This document shows, in pieces, positions 1-11,541 of a stretch of 64,000 nucleotides of DNA; within the stretch, counting starts at the first letter, position 1; every line of letters begins with the position of its first letter. The position numbers were made by a program, and so were the translations under genes. Source of the DNA: Bimuria novae-zelandiae CBS 107.79. Taxonomy: Eukaryota; Ascomycota; Dothideomycetes; Pleosporales; Didymosphaeriaceae. Where the stretch lies: positions 1,279,538 to 1,343,537 of the forward strand of contig ML976663.1 of the NCBI GenBank assembly GCA_010015655.1, read 5' to 3'. Under the pieces are notes generated by a model, which was given only the letters and a program-made list of their open reading frames with translations, ran no database searches and was not told the origin of the DNA.

Positions 1-468
1 AGTCACACCATGTCAAGGGGGGCATGCTATCCTGATCCATCGGGGACTGTTGCCTCTGCTCTTTGTTGCGCTGATTCTCCTTATCCAAGGCTTGTCTGTT
101 TCGTAGAGATACGGGTCCCAGAGAGGGAGTTTTGACGCCTCTGAACGCTCTCACGTGCGTGTGAGCAACTTGCTGAGAGCGCCCTGGGTCACAGGAAGTT
201 GTTTGGCGAGGCTGTACTGAGATACTCCGGCTGACATCGCGCCTACGGCGTAGGCTTTCGTTTCGGGCGGCAATTTGCGACGCGCGGCCTTCGGGACGCG
301 GGTTTTGCTAGTGCTGTCTTGTGGGGCTTTCTGCGAGTCGCTGGCATGTCTTTTTATTAAAATCAGCCGTGATTTGGGTGAGAAATGGTGCGTTGAAGTT
401 GTGGTGTTGAGCGTGAGAATGGCTGGCCGAGGGTGTGGGGGACGTGCGCTACTAGCGCTATGCCTCAT
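1..468 (-). pseudogene. Tc1/mariner-type transposase N-terminal fragment (HTH)
   Basis: The minus strand reads as an open frame from 468 down to a TGA at 151-153. It has a basic stretch followed by a helix-turn-helix-like segment (KLPPETKAYAVGAMSAG, then SQYSLAKQLPVTQGALSKLL), as at the start of fungal Tc1/mariner transposases. After the TGA the same frame continues with SEASKLPLWDPYLYETDKPW, which resembles the next piece of those proteins, so the stop probably arose by mutation. The DDE catalytic part would lie to the left, outside the window. I see no terminal inverted repeat. The base composition is not RIP-like, so this looks like an old, fragmentary copy. The family call rests on motif resemblance only. 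Confidence 0.45.
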
Positions 469-985
469 TCAAAAAGAGTTCCTCGTAAACAATGTTTTGC
501 TGGAGTGGAGAGGTCTGTGCGCCCTTTGCGCCATTCCTCACAAAAACGAGCTCCTCGTAAGCTGTTGCCTCGTCGCGTGCGAATTCAAAAGATCACATCC
601 CGCAAACCACCCTCCCGTAGTTGTTGACCCAGCAGCCTGTAATGAGTAAAATTCTCCTCTCCTTAAAGTCATCGCTTTCAATGCCGATGTTTGCCCATGT
701 ATTTGCTCGCATCGCTCGCGCTCTAATTAACAGCTCCGTTAGCTTGTCCTACTCCGTGCTTCAGCCCACAGAGCTATTCTCGCCACATTAATCGACTAAA
801 CGCTATCTAAGAACACACCACTCAGTATGGATCCTGAAGCGAGAGTAAAGCGGCAACGCGTGTTCCTGGCATATCGCAAAATATTTGTCGGCAAACTGGC
901 CCGCATTCGCAAGAGAAAAGCTATACGTACTATTGTCCAAAAGCACGACTGGTTATCTTACTAGAAATGTGTTGGCGTTTCTGAG
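469..985. other. Intergenic / upstream region of the coiled-coil gene
   Basis: No convincing gene is seen. A short open frame starts at ATG 827 and runs 45 codons to a stop at 962-964 (begins MDPEARVKRQ). It could be an upstream exon of the next gene, but I found no GT-AG intron that joins it in frame to the ATG at 986, so it is left out. Confidence 0.4.
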
Positions 986-1976
986 ATGAACGACGTGGTT
1001 CGAATACTGAGAGCTCTCCTGACCAATCGCATCTTCGAGTCAGAAGAGCTCGCGAGTAAAGAGTTTCCAAATCTTGAGCCTCCTCAAAACGGCCAAGTGG
1101 TGGGTGAAGGGCTAATCGAGATAAAACAAGAGGAGGCAAGTAATGGCGCAGAAATAATACCCCATGATGGTACGCCCTCCACATTCTCACAACCCATGAA
1201 TAGGCGATCTTACATACCTGTGTAGATACTATAGCTCTACAACTTCCCCGGTTCCCCTTCAACACCCAGCATCGTATTCTATCTATTGTCCAACGCTTGC
1301 TTGAAGAGTCCTGCTTTCGTTTTACAGAAAAATGGCTCCCGTTCGTATTGGAAAGATACGGCTGGACTTGTGCAGCGGCGGGAGAGCCTACGAAGTGGCT
1401 CAGTATTCTCAAGAAGCATATGAATGATTTACCGCACAATTGCTTGGGTACAGAAGACAAGCCTCGCTAAAAAGCATTACGCCCACCGTTGCTCAACTAC
1501 GTCATACTGTAGTGCACCGCCTACACCTTACTTTGGATCAATTTCTGGGCCAGATCCGTTGTGCACGTATACTAGGAGAAATTTTAAAGGATGTCGAAAA
1601 TATCTCCAAGTTGCAGGCGCTACACGTCCAGGTGGAACTACACGCCCGGGAGATGAGGCAAAACCAAGAAACAATGCAACGAGAGGTGGATAGTGCACTT
1701 CTTCAGATACAATGGGAAAGAGAGGCGCTTATTCAAAGAGAGCATCGAGTCCAGTTATATGTTGCGCGACAAAAGACCAACATTCCAGCCGCAGCGGGTC
1801 AGTCGCTAGATGAGTCTATCAACGTGCTACTCGCTACTCGTAAGCTGGGCATAGTAGAGGAAGAGCATATCATGCCCAGGCACAACGAAAATGCCAAGGA
1901 TAATGACTATGGTGTAATAGTTGAAGAAGACGACATTGAGAGTGACGAAGATCGGCTACAATCAGAACTAGATTAG
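986..1976 (+). CDS. Hypothetical coiled-coil protein, three exons
   Basis: Exons 986-1169, 1226-1447 and 1513-1976 join in frame to 290 codons (289 residues). Intron 1 is GTACGC...GTGTAG (56 bases) and intron 2 is GTACAG...CTGTAG (65 bases) with a CTCAAC-like branch site. Both phases match exactly, and each frame is broken without the splice, which is good evidence of a real gene. The middle exon encodes a well-packed helical stretch (RILSIVQRLLEE, then EKWLPFVLERYGW). Residues of about 160-215 are a coiled coil rich in Gln, Glu and Arg, and the tail is acidic (VEEDDIESDED). I do not recognise the family and propose no function. The start at 986 is the first ATG in the frame after a stop; an extra 5' exon is possible. 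Confidence 0.6.
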
Positions 1977-2173
1977 GAAGATGAAGGACGGTCGGTTATG
2001 CAATAACGATGCGCGCAAGACAGTTCGCTCGAGGACATGTGGTTTATTCCTACACCGCTCAGCATCGTTCTTAGATCACACATAGATAGTACGGTCATCT
2101 GCAAAGTGTTTGTAACGCCGTTTGTTTCGCTGGTTGAGATCATTCGGCATATTCATAACTAACGTTGTGATGA

Positions 2174-2494
2174 CTAAGGCCCGGCTTGAATGCTGTCTTT
2201 CAAATCCTCCAGTTTGAGCCCAAAGAAGTCCAGTTCGCGTGAATTGGCCTTGTACATCATCCGTTCGTCCTCACAACTAAACACTCTCCACAAGGGAAAT
2301 TCGAAGTATGTTGGGAAAAACCCCGCGAACTCCCAGTCTATGATTGCGAAGATCTCAAACGTATCCGGTCGCACAAGAATGTTTCGTGGGCCGAGGTCGT
2401 TGTGGCAAAGCACAAATGAATCGGTCTCGGCCGATATTAACGGCGGGCATCCGGGCGCGTTTCGCAGATAACCGGATCGATGTATTAACGAGGG
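2174..2494 (-). pseudogene. Aminoglycoside-phosphotransferase-like (APH) fragment, C-terminal lobe only
   Basis: The minus strand has the catalytic end of the APH/choline-kinase-like fold: LCHNDLGPRNILV (Brenner-type HxDxxxxN loop) followed by IFAIIDWEFAGFFP (the metal-binding D of the IDWE motif) and a C-terminal FEFPLW stretch. Fungal members are usually 250-500 residues, but the open frame here is only about 106 codons and begins just after a TAA at 2495-2497. I see no nucleotide-binding lobe upstream to about 3,060, nor a clear acceptor site feeding this frame. It is therefore most likely a truncated pseudogene. An undetected distant 5' exon remains possible. The natural substrate of these fungal proteins is unknown. 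Confidence 0.6.
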
Positions 2495-3314
2495 TTAGTC
2501 ATTGCTGGGTCATATACTGTTTATAATAGGCTGGCAAGGCTTGGGCAGTAAATTCCCCATGGCGGGTGAAAGGGTGGAGGATTTAGTGGATCATCAAGTA
2601 AGTGGGAAATGCCTCTATAACGTGTTCTACCAGTCAGTGGACGGGGTATTTATCCGCAGAAAGTGACTTGTCAGCGGCGCGCGGTCATGGTGAGTTGACT
2701 GTGGCTGTGACTGACAGGTGCAATGGCTGACAAAGTAGAAGATGTCGCCATCGGCGGCGACCAATGGCGTATCTCGCTCGCACACGTTGCTGCCGTCAGC
2801 TGAGCGAGTGAGCGAACTAACTGGTGTTCTAGCTGTTATTGGAGATGCAGATGGTGAGGGCTTCCCCTTCATCTAGGCGGACAGTTTGACGAGCGTGTTG
2901 CAGTCCGGGTAGCCAACGGCGTTTTGGAGTGCACATGGTATTGGGCATTTCATGAGGCATACACTGGATGTACACGTGGTGTGTAATTGGTGTTAGTTGT
3001 GCAAGACCTTAGCAGTTGCAAATACCCTGGTCTCCAATTCATCACATTCCTAATTAACTGTAAGAGATACGCTCGTCATGAATCAATACGATTTCGTTGA
3101 AGCTACTCTTCTCCCAACCCTGTCTCACAGTCTTGAAGGTGGCTTTAGCTCACGACACATCCCTCTTCGGGAGAATCCCGGTCCACATATCTGTTCTCGG
3201 ACGTCTGTGAGCCTCTGACGTGGCTGGAAAACTCGGCACCAGGTGTCCAATCCATGTCCGAGACAGGAAAGGCGTGATTTCAGCGCGAACTACCATTTCC
3301 CATTTCATCTTCCA
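2495..3314. other. Intergenic region, no gene supported
   Basis: Several short open frames exist on both strands, the longest a Ser/Thr/Pro-rich minus frame at 2627-2872. None has a recognisable domain or splice pattern. Base composition is normal and not RIP-like. Confidence 0.4.
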
Positions 3315-4386
3315 TTACGGAACGTCTGAGAACCACTTATGTGCCAATGCCTCGTTAGCTGTGAGTCGCCGAGTGGGGTCCACATTCATCATCCGTACGA
3401 TAAGAGCCTTGAAGTCAGGGTCGATGTCCTGCCACAATGCAAACGGTCGTCTTGGATTGTCCGCATTGAAGTCCGCCGCGACCATTGCAATGAGTTGAGC
3501 CCAGGGACTGTTGCCAAGGTACCGAATCAGACCGTCTATACCCTCTAGATCAGAGAAGTAAGAAAGCTGACGTTCGAGAACAATGTCCAAGAGTTCGATG
3601 CCCTCTGGAATCTCTTCTTCGTCTACTGCGAGTACCACTCGCTTCGTGATAGCATAGATACACTGTAGTGCTTCAGATCGGGGACTATTGAAGACTGAAG
3701 AGAGCCTTACCACAAGACCAAAAGAAAACATATCTGACGGCGTATGCACTTCAGCCGATGCGTGCGCCTCTGGACTTCGCCACATCCAATTTCCAACTTG
3801 TCTTCCCTTGATAACACAATCTTCTGGTACATAGGCCGCATCCTCAATGTCTGCAACCTGCACTCGCTCCACTGTTATCTCGTCACCCTGATCCTTCCAT
3901 TCTATCAAGATGTTGTTCGCCTTAATATCGGTATGAACAATTCCTTTGCCATGCAGAGTAGCGATTCCACGCAGGGCATCTCGGAGAATTCGCTTAGTTA
4001 TGGGAAGCGGAACTTCATTTTGGACAAAAGACAGAAGGTGGTCTCGAAGGTACTTGTATACGAACACGGATTCGTCAGGGCAGGCATCGTCAGACACGCG
4101 TAGATAGGGTGAGCTCCGAAGGTCGTCGAACATATCCTTAAAGTATTTGAAGTCGCGTGGTGCAACACTTTTCAAGACGTACTTGTGGTCTCCAGATCTA
4201 AAAAAAACGTAACGTTAGTGTTTGTAGGTCTATGCTTATCCGACATGGGTCTACTCACGTCGCGAGATACACACGTCCCTGGTTTCCAGGTTTGTCTTGA
4301 AGAATGCGCTCGACGAGGTAGCGACGGCCGGACTGGCCCAAGACTCGCGTGAGTGCAGCCGCTCGTGTAAGCGTTTGGGCAGACAT
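3315..4386 (-). CDS. Protein kinase domain protein with HTD and variant DFG motifs
   Basis: Two exons, 4386-4259 and 4197-3315, are joined over a 61-base intron (GTGAGT...TTTTTTAG), giving 336 residues. The protein is essentially one kinase domain: the nucleotide-binding lobe begins at RRYLVERIL (21-29), the VLK lysine is residue 52, the catalytic loop is HTDIKANNIL (131-140), and the APE equivalent is RSPEAH (183-188). Two changes are notable. HRD is HTD, which leaves the catalytic Asp in place. The DFG position reads ADIED near 158-162, so the metal-binding site is altered. The glycine loop is weak (DKPGNQGRVYLA). Fungi carry expanded families of such small stand-alone kinases whose substrates are unknown. 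It may be active, as catalytic Asp, Asn and Lys are present, but this is an inference. Confidence 0.8.
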
Positions 4387-4790
4387 GTTTGTTAAGAGTT
4401 AATGACGATACAAATGGGTCAAACGCAAGTTGAGTGGTTCGCACTATTCGTATCTAACAGAAAGAAAGACGAAGGCTAAATGAATCACAGTGATGATCAA
4501 GAACGATAGTGAAAGGGGGATAAATGAGACGGCAAAAGCGAGGCGCGTAACGTGATTATTTCGTGGAGTTGCATAGTCCAAGCTTTGTCTCTGTTCGGCG
4601 CGTGAGTAGGGAGGTTTAGTGGCAAGGTACTAAGATAGGAATAAGTTATAATCTATAAGTTAGTTACTTGTTAGGAGCTTTATAGTAGTTATTATATAGT
4701 TTAGCTCTATTATAAGATGTAAGCATTAGGACGTAAGCGTAAGAATAATAAAAAGTAAGAAATTGTTTACTATTATATTTATTAACTAGC
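4387..4790. other. Kinase upstream region grading into AT-rich DNA
   Basis: Up to about 4,600 the composition is normal and should contain the promoter of the minus-strand kinase gene; I identify no specific element. From about 4,620 the sequence turns abruptly AT-rich with many TpA steps, marking the edge of the RIPed Gypsy relic. Confidence 0.4.
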
Positions 4791-6150
4791 TGTCGCGGGA
4801 ATTATCCCTTGTAGGTACCCTGATCGGAAGGATCAGGTGGAACGGACAAACATAATACTAAATACTTAGTATAAATACTACTCTTATAGTAACTTTTTAT
4901 ATGTTACTAATTAATCAATTTGATCTCCGAACTATATACTATCCAGCTCGTTTTACCCTCCACACTAGCATAAAGTAAATATATTATAGAACGATATAAA
5001 AGTACTAGGCTTATAAGCATAGAGCATAGTTATAATAATTAGGAAGCTTATAAATAAAGTCTATTAAGGAGTAATAATCCTACTTGAAAGCTTAGTTATT
5101 AATAGAGTTAGGGGAATTACGTGCTTAGCTATCTAGCTACTTGGCTTTATCCTAGCTCGTATAATAAAGTTCTAGCCAGGAGCCAGCGAGCTTCTGCGAC
5201 AGTAGTCTATTAATACGTTTATAGTTTTTAAAGAAGGTCTAGTAGAAGTTGTAAAAGCCTAAAAATAATTATATACATTTAATTAATATAAGTATAAACT
5301 AGTCCTATATAGTAATAACCTTCTTTGGATCTTTTTAAATACCTTAAGTGCTAATAATAAGGCTAAGGAACTTTATTTTAGTTACTATAAACTTACTTTT
5401 CTTAATAGCTACTTATAAACTAGCGTTACAGAGTTATTTAAGTACCTGCGTAATATACTCCTTATAGTAGAGTAAATTCTCTAAGTAGATAGGTATATCG
5501 TCTAGATATACTATATAATACCTTATTAATATATTGCTAGGAGGTGGCTAGTTTATTATAAAAACTAAATAGAAGTATACGATACTTATAGTTATTATAA
5601 TATATATAAAAGGTAGTTAGGTTCTCTGCTTTTTTATCCAATTAAATATAATAAAAGACCTATTCTATATTTAGCTTAGTAAATATCTTAGTACAGGCGA
5701 GCCTTATAAAAGTTTTTTTTTAAATAAGTTGGAATAAGATAGGCGTCCTTCTTTATAATAGCGTTAAGCTTATAATAGTTAATATAGAATTATTATCCCC
5801 CTTTAGGCTTCTTAGTAAATAGTACTAGTAAGGTATATAGCGTATTAAAAGTAGTTATTGAAGTAGTCCTTAACAATTTGTAACTACTCTAGAAATATTC
5901 TATGTAGTAGGCTTAACGTTAGCGTGTTATTTATAGTTAGCTTAATATTATAATTAACGTCATCGAGGTGTAGTAGCAGTACGTTAGAGTCCTTTTAAAA
6001 AAAATAAGCTAGAGTAGCGCCTGCGTAGCCTAAAAATAGTAACTGCTTTATAAGAAGCTAGCAGAGTTCTTTATTTAAGTCTAGTAGGTCTGTCGGGCCT
6101 AGCTTTTTTATACGATTTTAGATTAGCTTCTTATCAGACCACTTTTCACA
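4791..6150 (-). pseudogene. RIPed Gypsy (Ty3) retrotransposon pol relic
   Basis: Read on the minus strand with stops ignored, the block gives the order of a Gypsy reverse transcriptase. A FTKLNI-like segment is near 5,690, the active site VYLDDIPIYL near 5,495-5,525, then a segment resembling the HVRQVLERL / KCEF / FLG.VIS stretch at 5,330-5,460, and the start of the RNase H linker (GFYNFY.TFFKNY) near 5,220-5,270. The catalytic YLDD is intact, although stops are frequent. A less mutated stretch starting TGTCGCGGGAATTATCCC at about 4,791 may be the edge of the 3' LTR. Gag, integrase and the 5' LTR were not found, so it is a truncated copy. Composition is strongly AT-rich with TpA excess. Confidence 0.7.
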
Positions 6151-6654
6151 AGCAATCTTTCGTCGTTCTATGTCTAGATTACATCTCAAACATCATTAGA
6201 TGTTCACAAAATAAGAACGCGAAGCATTTAGGATCGCTCCAGGGACGTCCATTAACAAAAAAGATCCACACGCACCGCGACGGCGGTCAGATCGCCCACC
6301 TAGGACTGCACCAAGTAGTGGAGATATGCCCACATTCATGCAGATGCGTTTATCCATTAGCCAGAGAGGTGGCCTACGACCAGCTTCAATTTTAGCTTCA
6401 AATATGCGTCCAAAACTGAGGGAGAGTGTAAGTCCAGGACAGCTACATCATATGACTCTCGCTAGTTACTGATTGAGTTATCCATTTACTTAAGGGCCTT
6501 TGATCTCTTCAAACTCTTCAAACTACACGCATCTCCTCACAATACTACTTCATTGGAATACCCATACCTGCTTCATACTGGCTCACACTGTTATTCTTGT
6601 ATATAGTACGAAGTCGCGAGATCAAGTTAAGAGGGACACTAGGCTATACATATC
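6151..6654. other. Intergenic region downstream of phospholipase B
   Basis: From about 6,170 base composition returns to normal. I see no gene, repeat or RNA here. It should hold the 3' untranslated region of the minus-strand phospholipase gene. Confidence 0.4.
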
Positions 6655-8774
6655 TTAGTTCCAAAGTAAACTCGTGAAAACTCCTAAAAAGGAGGCAATT
6701 ACCGGTGCGAAAGCAATTACCGCCTCTTTTGCACAGCCACTCATTTTGATAGCATGCGTTGGTATATACGGAGCAGGTGCGGTGGGATCCGTCGTCCCAT
6801 TCCAGCAATACCTCGCAAAACAATTCTGGCACACCGACGGCGTCTCTGTCTGTGTCTTCCAGAAGCTTCGCGCTAGCATAGCGCACCCGATGCAGGCTGG
6901 CCATTCACTATCAATGGTCCCGTTTCCCCTCGTCGCCACATTATACCCATTTTGGATAATCGAGTTGCGCTGTGTGTCGTTGGTCTCCATCTGGAAAGTT
7001 GAAATATTCGAGTCATAAGTATAAGGAGAGTTAGGTATATACACAATGAGTGGGGTTGGCTGCGTCAGGTTTTTGGGATCGCAGCCAAAGAAGGTGGGTT
7101 TTGAGTTCAAGCCTAGGTTAACGAATGTATTTTGATCGGGAATGGCCGGAAACGGGGCTTCGTGGCCTGATTTTAGGAGAGAGCGTTGATATGTTGCTAC
7201 GAGCGAGGTCCCATTCGGCCAGTATGAGCCCGGGGAAGAAGTGTCGGCGGAACTGTCCACTGCAAATATCACATCAACCCCCCGGGGAGGTTGTAGCAGT
7301 GGATGTAGCGGGATGTTTTGGAGATCTTCCCCGCCATCCACCAGGGGGAGTATTTGGTTATTAGCATTTGTGTTCACATCCGGGTTGAACTGGTAGAAAG
7401 GATTGGCCCAGTAGGAAACGTCACTATTCTCATTCCCAATTTCCTCCAGCTTTCCAGACACAAATTCTACCACTCGTGGAGGCAAGTTGGTATTATTTAT
7501 CTGCAAGTAGGCTTGGTTGAACAGCGATGAGGACGTGCCTACTACAAAGCCCATGTTATCGAATCCAGATACACAACTCTGATCTTCTGGAACGATACCA
7601 CCACTGAAGGTTGAACCGACGTATTGGAGGGGGGCGAAGGCGGCAGTAGGAGGATCGAATGTGCCGATTTCCCAGGGATTGATCTCATATATACTGGAGT
7701 TTACAAGGATCAGTAGCTGGTCGGGTGGTCGCTCGATGGCCACGATAATCGGTAATGGTACTTGCGCGGATCGAAAAGCGCCGTTCTGCACGAGGCTGGT
7801 GAATGTGTAATCTCCATTTCTGATTAGTAGTAATCCCAGAGTAGTTGGATTGTCATCCTTACTAGGACCTCCATCCGTTGCATTGAACAACTGAAATGAC
7901 AGACCTCTTCCCCACAAGTCTGTGATTGTTGTATTAAAGCCAGCATCCTCTTTGTTTTCAACCTCGTCGGTGATCTGATCAAAATATTCGGTGGCAGATA
8001 ACGTCGTCGGCCCTAGGTCATTAGCATGAGCCGCACTAGGAGGGACTCTTGGCGAACCTTTAACGATAGAGCTGTCAAACTGCCAAAGTGAATCCGAGGC
8101 GTTCGGATCCATCCTATATAGCTCCTGCACCGACCTCAACCGGGGTACATAGAGACTTCCCACCAGCCAACTTCCCCCCGAAAGGCCAGCGAGATAGGTT
8201 GCTGCCTGCAGAAGACCGCCAACATGACCAGGTGAAGTTGAATTCGTCGTGGTGTTGTCAAATGCAGCGATTCCCCCTGCGCCGTTCATGTGAGCTCTCC
8301 ATCCACCGCCCGATACAGCAATACCAATGTTTGGTAAGGCTGTTCCATTCCCGGCGATTTTATCCACGTAGCTATTAGTGTCGAAACCGCTGATGTTCGC
8401 GCGGGAAAGGAAGTCACGTATTGCCCAAACTGTGTTGCTGCGCCTCATTTGCAACCAGCTCGTCTCCTCAGGAGAGATGGATGTCGAGTTTCGGATCGTA
8501 GGATGGGGGTGTGGGCAGTCGACTGCGTATGGTGCATAGCCATAATGATCTGGCCTCAACTGCCGGCTCCAGGCTGCTTCGTTTACCAGACTCCCTTGAA
8601 TCCCTACCGAAGGCCATTGTGGAGAGCACCCTTGGTAGTCTTAGGCTCCCTTCATAGGAAATATGAGGGACTCGTACCTTTCTCGTTTGAGGCGAATGTC
8701 AAAACTGCCAAGAAGAAAAGAACGGTAGTGTATATTCCGATCGTTTTACGGCCTTGGAGGGTTAATTCGGCCAT
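6655..8774 (-). CDS. Phospholipase B / lysophospholipase, secreted or GPI-anchored
   Basis: Exons 8774-8678 and 8630-6655, with a 47-base intron (GTACGAG...ACCAAG), encode 690 residues, the usual size for fungal phospholipase B. The enzyme removes acyl chains from phospholipids and lysophospholipids at the cell surface or outside the cell. The oxyanion region SGGGWRAHM is at about 139-147, the nucleophile elbow GLSGGS at about 181-186, and the catalytic Asp lies in LVDGGEDLQNIP, all hallmarks of the PLA2/PLB fold. The first exon supplies a hydrophobic segment (IYTTVLFFLAVLTFA) that acts as a signal anchor or signal peptide. Many N-x-T/S sites are present, cysteines cluster near the end (CIGCAML, CQNCFARYC), and the C-terminus is hydrophobic (FAPVIASFLGVFTSLL), consistent with GPI attachment. 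The intron phase match supports the 8774 start. Confidence 0.92.
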
Positions 8775-9235
8775 GCTAGGCCTATCAAACCACGTTTTTA
8801 ATGGGGCTGCTCTTAACGTGTGAAGTGTAGGATATGATAACTTCGCTCGAGTTCAAGAAGTCGAGGAACATTCACGTAGTAGATCCTCGTTTACGTAATT
8901 TCTTGCTGCTAGCTTGCTTTTAGCGTGCACGTATTGTATCTGTTGATCAGGCCACGTATAAGTTTGGGCCAGGTGTGCAGTGGGGTAACAGTTTCTGAGA
9001 GAACTACTCTGCTATTGGCAGAGATAACGAGAAGCATCTTATCATGTGAAAATATTTCTCCAGATATCTTGCGTTTGCGGATAGATCACCCCATGTGATC
9101 ACAGGGATGGACGGAAGGCTCCATACTAATGGCAAGATGAGGGGTTAAGGTTTGTGAATTGCAGCACGAAATGTGGAATGCGCGATAAAGTTAAGCCATC
9201 GTTACCATTATGTAAGGTGGTATTCAATGCTCAAC
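8775..9235. other. Spacer between phospholipase B start and K+ channel 3' end
   Basis: The region lies upstream of the minus-strand phospholipase gene and downstream of the minus-strand channel gene. It should hold the phospholipase promoter, but I recognise no defined site and no open frame worth reporting. Confidence 0.4.
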
Positions 9236-11113
9236 CTAGTCTTCCGCATCCATCCGACCTAACAATTCCGTCAATCGACTCGAGAGCATCAAGGAAATCC
9301 ATTCAGGTTCGCTATTGCATAGAAGAGGAGATGTTTGTGCTACCCACTTTATTGCTTCCATGCAGGGTAGAATTGACGAAGACTTCCGCATCTCCACAAG
9401 AGTTTTAGACTTGCCTTTACGGTCGCAGTGCTCCGCCAAATCTGTAAGCCGTCCAAGTAGATGGACGTAATTACGCCATTCTTCATAGGTATACTTCTTC
9501 GGTGACTCTGAGTTCATCTCTAGGATAGCGTTTCTAAGCTCCTGCGCCAGAAGGTAGCAGTGAAGACGGAGGGCCGCTCGAGAAGCGTCATTGGTCGAGT
9601 TCTTGGAATTCTCTGATGGCTCATCTTGTTTGACGCGGGTCGGAGCCTGCTGAGCAACATTCATGCCTCCAAATTCCAAACTGTCAATGTAGTTCCCTGC
9701 GCTCGGCTCGTTAGAATTCTGTGTATCCGCTTCCCGCCTAACTGGTTGCTGGGCATTTATCGCTTGGCAGGGTCGACTTTGAAAGAGTCGCCGGAAAGGT
9801 AACAGAAGACTGCGGTAGGTTCCGTCAAGTGCATCAACCGAGTTATTGATGACGATCGTAAGAATTGGTACGGCCAATAAGCTCCAGACAACGAAGAAAG
9901 ATTTCCCAGCCTCACTGGTGGGAACATAGTCGCCGTATCCAATGGTCAACAACGAAATATAGGCAAAGTAGCAAGAAGTACCGTATGTCCAACCCTGGTC
10001 CGCTTCCGCAATTTCGAAGATGGCGGCTCCACCGAGGAGTATGATTAGAGTGGCTGTAACGGATATTGATAGCGCTATCCGGCTGCATCTTTTCTCTGCC
10101 TTCGGTCCAATGCGACGGATCAAATTGAATGTGTACTCGTTGCTCATTGGATACACGGGGCCCCCGTCTCTTGTCAGCGTTTCTCGAAGCTGTTTCAGAT
10201 ATCGTTCAGTCAACTGGTTGGTGAAGTGGAGGCGCCCTCCTTTCATCAGCTTTCGCACCGAAATGACCAGCAATGCCACCAGGACCATTCCAAGTATGGC
10301 ATATGGAAGCAGGAGCGTTCTTCCAAGAGTGGTTTTTGTCGTGAATTCTCCGCCAAGTCCAATAGTGAGAAGGGTAAATTCCGCCCAGAAGAGAGCATCA
10401 AGAAAGGCCCAGCCCTCAATACGCGCAAAGATAACTGATCCAATAAGGAGGTAGAGGGTGAGAGAAATCGATTGGCGAAACAAAGCTCTTTGATTTGTGT
10501 CCCATTTTGTCTGCTTGGCATAGTATTTCCTGATTACACCTAGACCGTGTAATACAACGGAAAGTAGGGTTGTGAATGAGAGAGCCGATGAGAATATCGC
10601 GTAGTAGTAGGCTTGGGTGAATTTAGTCTTTGTGGACCATTTCTGTGGTTGGGTCGAGAAGTGTGCGGCAATAAGCAAGCCGGCAAGGCCAAAGCACTGT
10701 ATAGAAAGGCCCATTGCGCAGACCACGAAAGCCGACAGGGTCCAACGAAGGACAAGGTTAAGGCCATTTGATGTCAGCCCTAGGCAAAGGCAAACGATGT
10801 TCAGCGCTATGACCCTTTGGTTTTACAGCTGTTATTCCAAACCACTATCAAATGGCGCCAGCCCTGTGACTCACCATGACGGTTTCGTTTCGTTTTGGAC
10901 ATGTCCTCCGCTGTTGTCTGCAATAATAACAGAGGTCCACCCCTCTGTAAGGGAACAGGCGGTAAAACCAGTTGCTAATGGACCTAAGGTGCCCGCGAGA
11001 AGTGGACATAACTCGGACGCAAACCACCAAGGACTTAACAAAGTCAACAGGGCGATAAAACTTCTCACTGAGCTCTGGGAATACATACCCCAAGCCTGGC
11101 TTGCGTTGCTCAT
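9236..11113 (-). CDS. TOK-type outwardly rectifying potassium channel (two pores, eight TM)
   Basis: Exons 11113-10875 and 10814-9236 join over a 60-base intron (GTGAGT...CCAAAG) in perfect phase to give 605 residues. TOK channels carry K+ across the fungal plasma membrane and have eight transmembrane segments with two pore loops. The N-terminal exon holds WWFASELCPLLAGTLGPLAT, typical of the family start. Exon 2 supplies further hydrophobic segments, pore 1 (LLTIGLGGEFTTKT) and pore 2 (LLTIGYGDYVPTSEAGK) with the canonical GYGD filter. The pore-1 filter is GLGG instead of the yeast-like GLGD. The last 170 residues are a soluble tail, partly helical. ATG 11113 follows an in-frame stop. A small upstream exon from ATG 11204 with a weak GTGCCT donor could add a few residues, but this is uncertain. 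Confidence 0.88.
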
Positions 11114-11380
11114 CCCTTGCTAGTACCTGTCCTGTGTTTTGCCGACTGGTATCCACCGTATTTTCTCGAGTTTGAAGAGGCACGTTCAACGCTGAATCAC
11201 CCATGGTTCGTACGATAGTGAAGAGTGGCGTAGATCAGATTTTGGAGTGTTTCCACACTTCGAGGTGATACGATTAAGAACTACTGCATGACAGTGCGAC
11301 ACATCCTAAAATATGATACATGCGCAGCTGAGCAGGAAGCCGAGCTAAAGGTACTAGTGGCGTAATCTTTATAAACTAAC

Positions 11381-11541
11381 CAGCGCGGCCAACGAACAGT
11401 ACACTTGGCGTACGGCTCGTGGTTCCGTACCGTGCACAGTTCGCTTGACAGTCTTTAAGAGAGAAAAAGACCAGCATGTGGCACGTGCACGGTACGCAAC
11501 CACGAGCCGTACGCCAAGTGTACTGTTCGTTGGCCGCGCTG
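11381..11541. mobile_element. 161-bp fold-back MITE with 57-bp inverted repeats (hAT-like)
   Basis: Arms 11381-11437 and 11485-11541 are exact reverse complements except for one base (11425), separated by a 47-base loop. The element starts CAGCGCGGCCAACGAAC and ends with its complement. The 8-bp sequence AAACTAAC flanks it directly on both sides (11373-11380 and 11542-11549), a clean target-site duplication of the size made by hAT transposases. No protein is encoded. It lies 5' of the K+ channel gene, about 270 bp upstream of its start. It is not RIPed, consistent with its small size. The hAT assignment rests on the duplication length and the CAG terminus. Confidence 0.85.

Noticed and set aside
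930..1460. Minus-strand open frame of 176 codons
   Set aside because: It is antisense to the three-exon gene, whose splice phases match exactly.
3315..11113. A secondary-metabolite or effector gene cluster near the transposons
   Set aside because: The kinase, phospholipase B and K+ channel genes share no pathway and no synthase-type gene is present.
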